Source of the DNA: Ceratobasidium sp. AG-K
Lineage: Eukaryota > Basidiomycota > Agaricomycetes > Cantharellales > Ceratobasidiaceae
NCBI GenBank assembly: GCA_037039685.1
Contig: JAWNGF010000001.1
Location: 7,936,001-8,000,000 of the forward strand
Length of the DNA stretch: 64,000 bases
Direction of reading: 5' to 3'
In this document: positions 47,615 to 58,182 of the stretch, piece by piece
Layout: each line of letters opens with the position of its first letter
Numbering within the stretch: the first letter of the stretch is position 1
Made by a program: the position numbers and the translations under genes
Notes under the pieces: model-generated
Told to the model about the DNA's origin: nothing
Seen by the model: only the letters and a program-made list of their open reading frames with translations
Database searches by the model: none

Positions 47615-49273
47615 ATGCACGCCCGCAGCCTGTTTTTCGCTGTCGCCCTCTATGTATTATCATCACTCCAGATTGTTCGGCCTTCAACTTTACCTTTTTG
47701 ACAATCCCCGCGCAATGTGAAGAGCTATCGATTGCGATAAGTGGGGGTGTCCCACCCTACAGGCTACTCATTGTTCCTATTGGAACGCTTCTCAGTGGCC
47801 CCGAAATTAGAACAATCGTTGACCGGAACATAACAGGAACGTCCGACTCGTTTATCTTCAATTATCCTGCGGCAAGCCAGTTCATGTGAGTGTCTATCAC
47901 GGGGTAGTTTTGCTCGTCGTAGGCTGAACCTGGTGTAGTGCAATGATGTCCGACTCGACGGGGATTGGCACCGGAGGAACTTCCGCTATCATTGCCGTGG
48001 GCGGTTCGGGCGAAAAAAGTGAATGTCTCCAAACCACCACTTCAGCACCCAAATTTTTCTTCATTCTCGATCCCGAAGTACCAAGCCAGTGTGGCACTAC
48101 AAGAATATACTGGAATGCCAACTCGGGATACACGGGCAAGGTTCATGTTTACGCCATGGTTGTTGGCGGACAAAGTAGTGCTTTGACGATTGCCGACGGT
48201 GCCACAGAGGTCAATTGGGTAGCAAATATACGGTGAGCCATCCGTCCCTGTTTTCTACACTGGGATCGGCTGACTATATCTTTTTATCCAGCACCAACAC
48301 CACGATGCTGTTTGTGGCCGGCGATCAGACTGGGGTGGGAACTGGCGGGAGCAGCACACTATTAACCATCGGCGCGGGACCTGATTCATGTATCAATGAG
48401 AGCTCGCCATCCTCGACCCAGAGGCCCCCAGCAGGAGGCATCAATACTGCTGGCGGGGTCAGCACCCCAACAGCAACATCCGCGCCGTGAGTCTCCAATG
48501 ACCTTTGTTCCAATCCGGTTAGGCTTACATCTCTGGTGCTCAGCTCCGGTAGTGGATCTGGGAACAACATAGGTGCTATCGTTGGTGAGTAGCACAACTC
48601 GGCAAATTAATGGTGTGCTGATGATATGGGCGCAGGCGGTGTCATTGGAGGAGTCGCGGGTATTGCCATAATAGGGCTTGTTTTATTGTTCTTCCATCGT
48701 CGCCGCAAGCACCACCGCAACTCCGGAACTCGTCCTATGAAGCCAGATCTTATCGACCCCTCTGAAGATCAACCTCCCCGTGACGAGCGCGCCGGCCTCT
48801 ATGTGCCCGAACCATTCATCATCCCTGAACCTACCTATGCTGAAAGCGAACATCACTCGTTGTACTCGGCCCAGGATGGCGCACCACCGCGGACCTCGAC
48901 GACAACTGCGGCTGGTGGCCCTGGCCCTGCACGTGCCGCATCTCGTCTGTCCATTACAACCATGAGTGAGTTGGGAGGCGGCCCAGCGCCATCTTCGCAA
49001 GGAACCCGCAAGACTGGCTTGCCACCGACTTCGTTCCGCCCCGTCAATTTCATCCAGCATGACGATGGGGGCGAGCTCGAACCGGGCAACAACCAGGAGG
49101 CTGAAACGATCGAACTACCGCCCGCATATACCGACTTCAGGAGTAAAGCCGAGGCGTCGGGATCCGGTGCTGGGGCCGCGGCTGAGCCTTCGTCATCAAC
49201 GACTGCGGAAGCTACTCCCGCGCCTGCTGCGGGGACATCTACGTCTGCCGCGCCCGGCCCTTCTACATCATAG
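47615..49273 (+). CDS. secreted/single-pass membrane protein, mucin-like, sensor style (frame break after the signal peptide)
   Basis: The signal peptide MHARSLFFAVALYVLSS is followed by an ectodomain that starts DCSAFNFTFLTIPAQCEELS. It continues with VDRNITGTSDSFIFNYP, ECLQTTTSAPKFFFILDP and ATEVNWVANIR, then a Ser/Thr/Gly linker, a membrane helix (IGGVAGIAIIGLVLLFF) with a basic stop-transfer HRRRKHH, and a disordered cytosolic tail with an ELPPAY motif. Paired cysteines and the DCxAFxFTF start recur in basidiomycete surface proteins of unknown role. Between signal peptide and ectodomain (about 47669) the frame is off by one, as if CAGGAT had become CAGAT. One base-call error is the simplest reading. 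Function unknown. Confidence 0.68.
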
Positions 49274-49670
49274 GTATGGCATGACGGCCACTCGGAGCTT
49301 TATCGGCTGTGAGGTGGGCTTGAGGTTATGTTGCTTCCCCATTATGCGTGCTCATATTCTCGGGTTCGACGGCAATAACCTGTTTCTCTACCTGGTAACT
49401 TCCTTCGCGCGATTCATAATCACCCCTCTTCTGCTCAATGGACCATATCGTCTCCGTTTGTTTCAAGTATATTTTCTTGTACGCTCGTTTTGTGCACTCG
49501 TTCTCAACCAACCTATACTGTGTTCACCACCGTCTCCGCCACCATTTCATGCGATCATCAGCCATCATATCTTACGATCGCCTCATCAAGCATATGTCGC
49601 TTATCCGCATACTTTTATTTAATTAATCGCATTGAGAATCACTACTTGACACTGTTGGCTTTGAAAATAT
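49274..49670. other. intergenic: convergent downstream regions
   Basis: About 400 bases between two convergent stops. T-rich; no gene seen. Confidence 0.5.
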
Positions 49671-51110
49671 TCAGTTGGGCATGAACCCTCCAGCGAGGCC
49701 TCCAGCTTGTTTGACAAGGCGCTCTTTTTCCTTGTTGAGCAGGGTGTCACGCGAGTCCAAACGATCCTTGTGTGCCTGCACATCCTTGTTGATTCCTGCG
49801 TACACTTCCATGCGTTTGCTTTTTACGAGTTGTCAGTACCATAAACGTATGCCAAGCAAACGCAACACTTACGCCATGAATTTTTTGACCTAGATTAACC
49901 CGTGCTTAGTACTATACATTCACACGCCGAGACCAAGGCTTACCATATCCATGATCTTGTCAAGCTCCGCCGTCAGCTCTACAACGTGGAACTACGTTAG
50001 CGTCCGCAGCCATTCCCTTCGTGGACACATACCGCTCGGACCGTTCTGCCACTCTTCCATCGTACACGTCTCCCAACGCTTCTGCGCAGCAATCCATTCA
50101 GTCTGGTGATTTTCAATATATACTTCCAGGCTCGTCGAGTAATAGCCACGAGGCAGGGTTTGAGATGATTGGAGCATGGTGGAGGGTGAACCGGTTTCGG
50201 GTTCATGCAAGGGATATCGATCGTCCTCAAAGGTCTAGGCACGGAATAAGAGTTCAGTGATGCACGAAAATATCAAGACGATGACCCATACTGTGTCAGC
50301 GATGACTCGCATCCTCTTTGGAGTGGATTGCGCATCGTGATCGCCCGCGCGGCGTTTAGCGTAGTTTGAGGTGGTCGGAGACGGCGACCCAATCACAGGT
50401 TCTTCAAATTCGCCTGGATAGTCGCTGGTGGTGGATTGTCCGCGCGTACTTGGCTGGCGAACGACTGAATGCGCCTGGATCGTGCGCCGGTAGACTGTGT
50501 GGTCGTCCAAAAGTCCAGCTGTGACGACTTGGGCTTGATTAAAGTGGATGGGACCGGATGTATGCGGTCCAGAAGTGTCCATATCGCGTTCCAGGTCTCC
50601 TAACGCGTGGTTTCCATTGTCTTTGAGAGTGTTATCGTCAATACTGGGCGAAACGGGGCTGAAAAAACCAGCAGGCGCGGATTGTTGGGCGGAACGGGTG
50701 ACCAAAACGGGAGGCGGGGGCGGAGGCGACATGACGGGTAAGAGTCCATTCGAATGTCCAAAGATACGACGGTGCTGGCCTTCCGATGCGCCTTGAGTGC
50801 GGTTCTTGAGTGCGGGCGAGTTGACGCCGCGATTAGGTGTGGCGAGTCCATTAGCACCGGGCTGTTCTTTCCTTGGCTTTGAGAAACATTGGATAGGAAG
50901 CTTTGGCCTGATGTCGGGTTGTGTTGGTGAAGCCTGAGTACGAGCGTTTACGCTTCCGATATTACGGTGGAGGTTGGTATTTGAGGTGTCTTCGGGAAGG
51001 CGGAAGGTGGGCACAGCTGAAGCGGGAGGTGTCGGTAGCACCCGGGTTGTTCCATGGGGGGTGCTGGGTGCGGTGCTCTTTTGTCCTGGAGTAAAGCGAC
51101 GCGAGTTCAT
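49671..51110 (-). CDS. ECM11-like protein (possible synaptonemal complex factor)
   Basis: Start chosen at 51110 (MNSRRFTPGQKSTAPSTPHG); an ATG at 51191 in frame would add 27 hydrophobic residues that look like leader sequence. The N-terminal about 270 residues are disordered and Pro/Ser-rich with SP/TP sites. The C-terminus, split by short introns, is helical: TSLEVYIENHQTEWIAAQKR, CTMEEWQNGPSELTAELDKI, MDMVKKFMAKRMEVYAGINK, RLDSRDTLLNKEKERLVKQA. Length, position and the conserved W...EEWQ pattern resemble the Ecm11 domain, whose yeast member builds the synaptonemal complex central element. The match is by eye only. Confidence 0.5.
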
Positions 51111-51269
51111 ATCGAGTTGTGGTGTGATTGACGAGTCGGGTGGGTGGCGAAATGAAGCCAAATAAAGTATATAAACAATCGGGAGCGCCAATAATTACGT
51201 CAGCCCATTTGACTACTCAGATAACACTGCTTGGACTCTCATCTGACCAGCACATCGCTGCTTCTGTTC
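51111..51269. promoter_or_regulatory. compact bidirectional promoter
   Basis: 159 bases separate the divergent starts of the ECM11-like and MGRN1-like genes. It includes an AT-rich patch (about 51161-51180) suited to a TATA-like element. Confidence 0.4.
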
Positions 51270-53407
51270 ATGCCCAACATGCCCAACACCATCGCGTCCT
51301 GGTGTAAGTATGACGGTGAAACCGCTTTCATATCGTTAACTTTTATTGGTGCTAGATAACAGCCAGTATCGGGTCTGGGACAGGTGCGTTGCAGCGACTG
51401 TGCTCGGGATATTGCGATGCTCATGGCATAGCGTCAACCGTACAGGACCCGCCGTATGCAGATGGCACCCTTCTTGGCCCAGGCAGAGCAGAATGCCACA
51501 ACTACTCCGGCTCAACCCCCCAATGCGGTCGCCATCGACATGTCCAACGTCAAGCCCTCGGAGAAGGAGTTGCACTCGGTCAGCCTCTTCGGGCCGCCGA
51601 TCCCTCCAGACGCCACTCAAGACTCCCGGGGCACACAGCCTCACGATGAGGTGTCCCAGACAGTTGTTAATGAATGGGTAGAGAAGAACAAACAGGTACG
51701 AGTTTGCGTAGATAATTATCCAGTGCCTAAGTATAGGGCGTCTATTCGTGCTGCAGGGAAACGAGCCTGCGACAACTCTGCAAGCTTTGGTTAATCTAAA
51801 GCGCCCTTCCTTGCGTCTCACACCGCTCGCTTCGAACGGATCTAATACCGACCTTACCGACGTCAAGACTGGACATGGTTTGGAATTCGAATACGATTGC
51901 GACGCCGCCAAATGTCGTATCACTGTTACGACAACCCCCAGCGACCATTCAAAGTCTGCAGAAGAGGACAAGGAAGAACCTGTGACGATATTTGAAAGCG
52001 TTACCGAAGGCGGTTTTGGTCGGATGCTTAAGCACGAGCACGGTGCGATTCTCGATCTTGTTCACCAGGACGAAACAAAGGAGGCCGAAGCATCGACCGT
52101 CGAAGCTCTTCCTGCGTCCGAACCCGCTCCTACGACAACTACCGAGCCTACAGTTGTTCCCCGCTCTCGGCGTCGAATATCTGTTCCCTTCCATATTCGG
52201 CGTCGCGACCGTGGGCCTCAGCAAGCCGTTGGACCTGCACTTGCTGTCGTCGATGCGGACGTACATAACCCGGTTGAGGGTTCGTCGAAGGATAACGCAT
52301 CAAAGGAGGATGGAGGCGTCGATGTGATGATCCAACTTGACGCACTGGACGAGGCTGGTATGTCCTTCGTAATAAGGATTGTGGAATATGCTTGACGTAA
52401 CATTATTTTAGGTGAATTGACGACTCCTAGGAATTCCCAAACAACATCACTCCACATTGTAAGGATGGGTCAAGCTCCTGCTGACGGAGCCGAGGATACT
52501 CGTCATGGGTCGTCCGTGTACTCCGACGTGAGGCTATGGTACGAAAATAGATAACCCCGCACCGATGTATCTAACGCGCTCCGCCTAGATCGGAAATCAC
52601 ACTTTCCGTCTGCAAGAAATCTACGGTCTCGCCAGCGCTAACGCTCCTGCCCAACCAAGCGCACCTTCATATCCGCCAGCACCCGCCGCGGACGCCGACG
52701 GAGAGGCTCTCCCAGATGCTCACCAACAGCAACAAACGTACGAATTTGCTGGCGCTGAATGTGTTCTATGCCTTTCATCTCCACGTGAAGTCATCCTCCT
52801 ACCCTGCCGACATCTTGTGGCATGCAAAGAGTGCGCAGATAACATGATCACCTTTGGTGCTGGCGAAGGTGTTTCGGCCCCGGCTCCTGCGCCGACGGAG
52901 ACCGAGGCTACTCCGGCAACTGGGAATCAGGCAGCCGGTGCGGTGCCGACTGGGGCTGTTGCACCTGAGCCCTTGACTCCGTTCCAGGCTGCGGCTGCTA
53001 CCGGGCGCAGAAAGAGAAAGGCCAAGGGGTGGTTCTGCCCTGTCTGTCGTCAACGTGAGTGTCGGTGGATAACCGAAAACTTCAGCTCACTTACGAGTAA
53101 TTACATAGCCTATACTTCGCTGCTTCGCATCGCTATGCAACCCTTGAATACTAAACCCGAGGAGCCGCTACCAGCCGATCCCGCACGGACCGCCGAGCCA
53201 GAGCAAATGCAGTCCAAGGGCCCGTTAAGCGGAGTGGTCTCAATGGCTCGTGGGGTACTGGGGCGTCGACCGACGGGTGATGTGCAGCCAGTGGATCCTA
53301 ATGCTGCCTCCGCACAACCAACTACCGAGGAAGTCCCGAATCCAGCTCCAGCTCAACCCCCAGCCCCAACCCCGGCTCCCACCCCAGCTGCAACAAATAA
53401 TACTTAA
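51270..53407 (+). CDS. MGRN1/RNF157-type RING E3 ubiquitin ligase
   Basis: Exons join as MPNMPNTIASW(Y)NSQYRVWD, then RTRRMQMAPFLAQAE, then after KNKQ the segment TLQALVNLKRPSLRLTPL, characteristic of mahogunin-like ligases. Further on, IGNHTFRLQEIYGL is the conserved strand before the RING. The RING itself is CVLCLSSPREVILLPCRHLV, CKEC, and after a long Ala/Pro insertion (about 60 residues) WFCPVCRQPYTSLLRIA. An insertion of that size inside a RING is unusual. The C-terminus is Pro/Ala-rich. The animal relatives ubiquitinate endosomal and receptor targets; the fungal role is not known. Confidence 0.85.
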
Positions 53408-53668
53408 AGACGCTTGTTAACACAACAATTACGGAAGTTGTCTTGTATAAAGATATTGTTACTATGTACAGTACGAGTGATTGATGCTTTGTATAGTCTC
53501 GTATGGCTAATTTAGTCTGGTTGCTCAGTTTCACATATTGACTTTTGGCAATCGGAATAAAAACGTAGTCGGATAGGCTAAATTAAAGTAAAAATTATAC
53601 AGCATAGTGTAAGCAACGATGCAAAGCAACTTAGAAATACAGAAAGCGTTGAGAATTGATAGCTAAAT

Positions 53669-55291
53669 TTACGAGTTAGAAGTATTGTAACCCCATCCGG
53701 CGGCTGTGGCTTCTTGTAGGAGCACCATTTCGGTGGGATCACTGAGATCCAACCCCTCGCCCTCGGCGGCTTTTTCGAATGCGGCGATGAGTATATGCGT
53801 GCCGGTACTCATCTCATCCTTCAGAGTCCATGATGAACGGTCGGCAGGGTACTGTACGAGTAGATTTTAGCATTAGACAGACCCAAATTAAGAGCATATG
53901 CGCTTACGCCTTCCCACTTGATGAGGTATTGCATCTGTATTCCGGTTGAGTCTTCCGAATAGGACGACCGACCAATTATCGACTCGACTGCATATCGGGC
54001 CTGTGGATCATCCTTGGCTGGACAATCGACTCTGCACTCGCTTTCTGAACCGGCTCGAGCGGGCTGGTTGGCAGGACTATGCTGAAGATTGGTATCACTA
54101 AAGATAAATAGGTACGACGACTTACATGTTGTGGGTGGTTTCAAACTCGCAAGGAGGGCACAGCCAAACCTCCTGTTGTAATACCGGGTCATCGGCAGCG
54201 ATGTTCACACACCCGTAGTGAAAGGAGCGGTCGCATCTAGTCACTCAGCAAAATTAGCGGTGTCTCTAACTGGATTATCTACTAGACTTGCTTGTCACAA
54301 GAGACCAGCTAGATCTACGTCAGTCTAGCTCGGAGCTTCCATGAGGGGTTCGGACTCACCTCCTCCATTTGATCCTCCAAGATAGGAATGGTTGACCAGT
54401 TAAATAGTGGAACGGAGCCGGGCAGTGCGGCAGACAAACGTGGAAGTTTGCCTTTTCCCACACCTGAGCTCGTGAAGTTGGCCTTCTTGTTTGAGCTGAG
54501 GGGTTTACTCGCACTATCACAATGCCTCCGTTTCTTTGACGGCCGACTTGGTGGGCAATTGGAATTTTGATTTTGGCGCGCTCCTGTACTCTCATGTACC
54601 ACAATGGATTTCTGGGGGATATCTTGAGCGATATTGGATGGCCCAATGGGTTCCTGTGTATCCCTAGAAATGGTGGATGCCTGAGTGGAGAAAAGGGGGG
54701 GCGCCCGATTGTCAAAAGTCAGCTCCCTTGGGGTCGTTGGCGTGGCCTGTGGTGCTGGGTAAACTGAATCGGATGCACTCGTAGAAAAATTTAGCCCTGA
54801 ACTCTGAAGCCTAATAAGTTCGTGAGATGCTTGGTTTTCGCTTGTAGGTTGAGACGTGAGAGCTGTTTCAGCTCGTTGTATGGCTATATATATGACGGAA
54901 ACCTCAAACACAGGAAGGGCACAATACTATCGCACGCACCTGGCTGGGCCGCCAATACCCGAACTATCTCTTTAAGCTCCTGGAGTTGTTGTACGTGAAT
55001 AATTTCTCGGTTGTGACACTCAATTCTCAATTGAGTTACGGTGGTAAGCACCATCCCCATGGTCTCTTCCAAAGCTACGATGTTGATTCCCAGAACTTGC
55101 TGCTGGTTGGCCATCTCGTTTAATTGGACAAGGAGAGTGCCGTGCTGTGTAGCAAAAAGGGCAGTCAAGTCAAACGACGAAGGAGAAGAGTCCATAAGTT
55201 GAGGCTGTGGTTGCTGGGATTGGTGGTTCGGATGGTACGACTGCTGTTGACCGTGTGGATATTGGTGGTTATATGCCTCAAGGATCGACAT
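53669..55291 (-). CDS. PHD-like/chromodomain protein, paralog 1
   Basis: Starts MSILEAYNHQYPHGQQQSYH, Gln/Pro-rich. A coiled coil follows (LNEMANQQQVLGINIVALEE), then a Ser/Pro/Thr-rich linker with a basic patch (RPSKKRRH). A partial PHD finger reads LVSCDKCDRSFHYGCVNI and VWLCPPCEF; the first cysteine pair is missing. It ends with a chromodomain (YAVESIIGRSS, MQYLIKWEGYPADRSSWTL) that keeps its aromatic cage residues, so it could bind methylated histone tails. The CDK codon is split by an intron with a GC donor (GCAAGT). Tandem to the next gene. Confidence 0.8.
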
Positions 55292-55964
55292 TGGAAAAAC
55301 CAAGTGGGTATGGTAGAGCTGATGAGGAGGGTGGTTGTCGGAAGTTCTTAGCTGGAGAATCCGGATAAAGCTCTTTTACACCTCATACCAAAATAGGCTG
55401 AAGGAGGCGCCATCCATTCATCGACACCTGGGTGGAGTGATAATCATATGCCTATTCCTGAGCGAGAATGATGGGATATGCGCATCTCTGTACGATTTAG
55501 AGCAATGTGGTAAAATTCGGGCCAGTCGACCAACCAGTCACACCTCTATACGCGAAGAGAATGAGCCTTCTAACGGGCCACCATATCAGCCCATTTATTA
55601 CGTCTGATGCGTGTGATCAGTATCTTGAATACTTAACTAAAAAAGTGGCTTTACCTTCCGGCAGTGTATGTTTCCACTCTGCTCTAGTTGACTAACTAGC
55701 TTAGCGGTTTCTTCTGGAGCGCCGTCAAACATTACAATGTAGAAAATCAATCTAGTTACAAAATTTCAAGATTTCAAGGCGAACGGGCTCGGAGGTTATT
55801 TACATATGGTGAGAAGCTCAAGATAGAACAGCGAATAACAAACTGAGTGGTTGGATATGTACATCCTATCAGGTCCATTAAAGATGAGCACAGACGGGAA
55901 TATCATCGACGGAAAGCAAGAATAATACAAATATACAGATGATAAAAGGTTCGTACACTAGCGG
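55292..55964. other. intergenic between the two PHD-like/chromodomain paralogs
   Basis: About 670 bases. Open frames on the plus strand (55335-55695) show no domain. No third copy or relic of the repeated gene is visible. Confidence 0.45.
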
Positions 55965-57974
55965 CTACCAAGAAGGAAACACATTGTAGTCCCACCCAGC
56001 TTGTCTAGCTTCTGCCAGGAGGATCAATTCACTACGGTCGTCGATTGGCAAGCCTTCAGACCTGGCCACTTCTTCGAAAGCTGATATCAACGCAGGAGCC
56101 CCTTGGCCAATTTCGTTCTCCGGTGTCCATGTTGCGCGAGCAACTATGTACTATCGACAATGAGATGTTAGGATCCGGGTTGAGTTTACATGCATATACT
56201 TACACCTTCCCATTTGATTAGGTACTGCATCGTGTTGCCAGTAGGGTCGACAGAGTGAGGATAGCGTCCAATTACGGCGTCAATCGCAAAGACCTCTTCC
56301 GCGATGTCTGCGCCGGGGCAATCAGGTCTACAAGTATCATTTTCAGCGACACGAGAACGTTGACTAAGAGGTCTATTCGGAGATAGTACTTCAGTAATCC
56401 CTCCACGGCACGCTTGCGGGCACTTACACGCTCAGAATGTCGTTGAATACACAGGGAGGGCAAACCCAGATGTCTGCCTGAAGTACTGGATCGTTCTCCA
56501 TTATGTTTACGCATCCTAAATGGTAAGGATGATCACACCTTGTGACAAGGATAATGTCAATATAATAATGCTTAGCTTGGGAGAAGGGAGAAACTCACTT
56601 ATCACAATAGACGAGCTGAATAGGCATTGATTCAGTCGGAATATTAATAAATGGAGTGAATGATAACTCACCTGATCCATTGGCTCCTCATCGAGCATAG
56701 GAACAGAAGACCAGTCAAACGAAGAGGCAGGAGGTTCCTGTACGGCCGACTTTCTGGGAGTCTTAGCAGCTGCCCGGTTGCCACGCTTGGTCCTTTTACT
56801 GGAGACGGGCCGGTCAACCGTACTATCCTGTCGCTGCCTTTTCTTCGATGGTCGACTCGATCGACGATTCGTTGTGGGTTGAGTCTGGCTTGTAGCAGCA
56901 CGCTTCTGCGTTTTGGCGGGTGTCCTGGGGACGCTTTGGCTAACTTTAATAGACGGCGAGGCAGGTTCAGGTTTATCGTTCTGAGAGATTAATGGCGTGT
57001 GAATAGGGGATTGACGCGGATTCAGTGAAAGGGTTGAAGAAGAGCCTAAACCAGGTTCTATTGAATATATTAATATGAAACAATGATACTCCAAAACTCT
57101 AGTACGTACGAGTAGCGAGCCCTGTTTCTATATACTCAAGGACCATGGAATCCACTGGCATAGGTGCCTCCTCTGGTATAGGGTGTTCCTCTGGTGTAAA
57201 ATGTTCCTTTGGTATAAAGTGCTCCTGCGGTATGTAGTTCTCCCCTGGTATACGGTGCTCTTCCGGGATATAACCTTCCTCCGGTACGGGCTCCTCCTCT
57301 GGTAATGTATCCTCGCGTGGTACAGAGTCATTTTCTTGGGACAGAGTCTGGATCTGAGGTTCACTTGGCTCGATCATAGGAACGGAGTGGATATCAGAGG
57401 CCGGAGGAGTTTGAAGTTCGACCTGCGGGTTCGATATCGATACGTTAACCAGCTTTCCCTCAGCAATTAAATTATCCACTGCGTCGTCCAACGCATTAAG
57501 TCGCTCGGCGAGTGTTGCGTCCCGACTGGACATATCGGCGCCTAACCTAGCGACGTTGGTTGAGACACTCTGTACATCCGCTAGTACAGCACCCATCGCC
57601 TCCTGGAGACCCCCGTTGGCCTTTTCCAGAGCCTCGATTTTGGCTATGAGAATTTGTTGTTGGTTTGTTGTCTCGTTGAGCTTTTCAAACATAGCATTGT
57701 GCTGAGCATCCAGCATCCCAGCCAAAGTTGAGAGAAGCCAATCAACAGGAGGAGGAGCAAAGGCCACTTGAGGGGGAGCAACGGGAACAGGTGTATGTAG
57801 CTGACTAGCGTTTTGCTCAATGGGTTGCGGAGAGGGTTGCACCGGTCTAGGTTGCAATTGCAGTTGTTGGGGATATTGTTGGGACGGTACATTGGTGGGA
57901 AGTGTATGTTGTTGAGGGAGCCGAAACTGGACAGGAAAATATTCAGGATGATCGGGTGGTCTGGGGTGAGACAT
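55965..57974 (-). CDS. PHD-like/chromodomain protein, paralog 2
   Basis: Starts MSHPRPPDHPEYFPVQFRLP, Gln/Pro-rich. Coiled coil LNETTNQQQILIAKIEALEK plus a second heptad region (LAERLNALDDAVDNLI). Then a hexapeptide repeat (57165-57310), a basic patch (RRSSRPSKKRQRQ), and a partial PHD (LVYCDKCDHPYHLGCVNI, IWVCPPCVF) again without its first cysteine pair. A chromodomain follows (FAIDAVIGRYP, MQYLIKWEGYIVARATWTP). Domain order and intron positions match paralog 1, so the pair arose by tandem duplication. The intron equivalent to the GC-AG one has a normal GTGAGT donor here. Confidence 0.8.
57165..57310 (-). repeat. 18-base / hexapeptide repeat in paralog 2
   Basis: Seven or eight degenerate 18-base units encode a hexapeptide of type xIPxE[H/N], e.g. 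YIPEEH, RIPGEN, YIPQEH, FIPKEH, FTPEEH. Absent from paralog 1. Confidence 0.85.
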
Positions 57975-58182
57975 TGCTCTAGGTTGGACAACACGTTGCA
58001 GCGACGAAAACGATACACTAGTTCTGGGTGGATGAGGGAAAGACCTGAATTTGATTTATTGGAGAAGCCTGCTCATTTTGATCGTGCCTTTTAGCGCTCT
58101 CGATTTACAGGCTCTTGGACTCTGTAAATTGCATTGAAATTCGCAATGACTAAAGCAAGAAAGAAAAACAAGAGTATGATAT

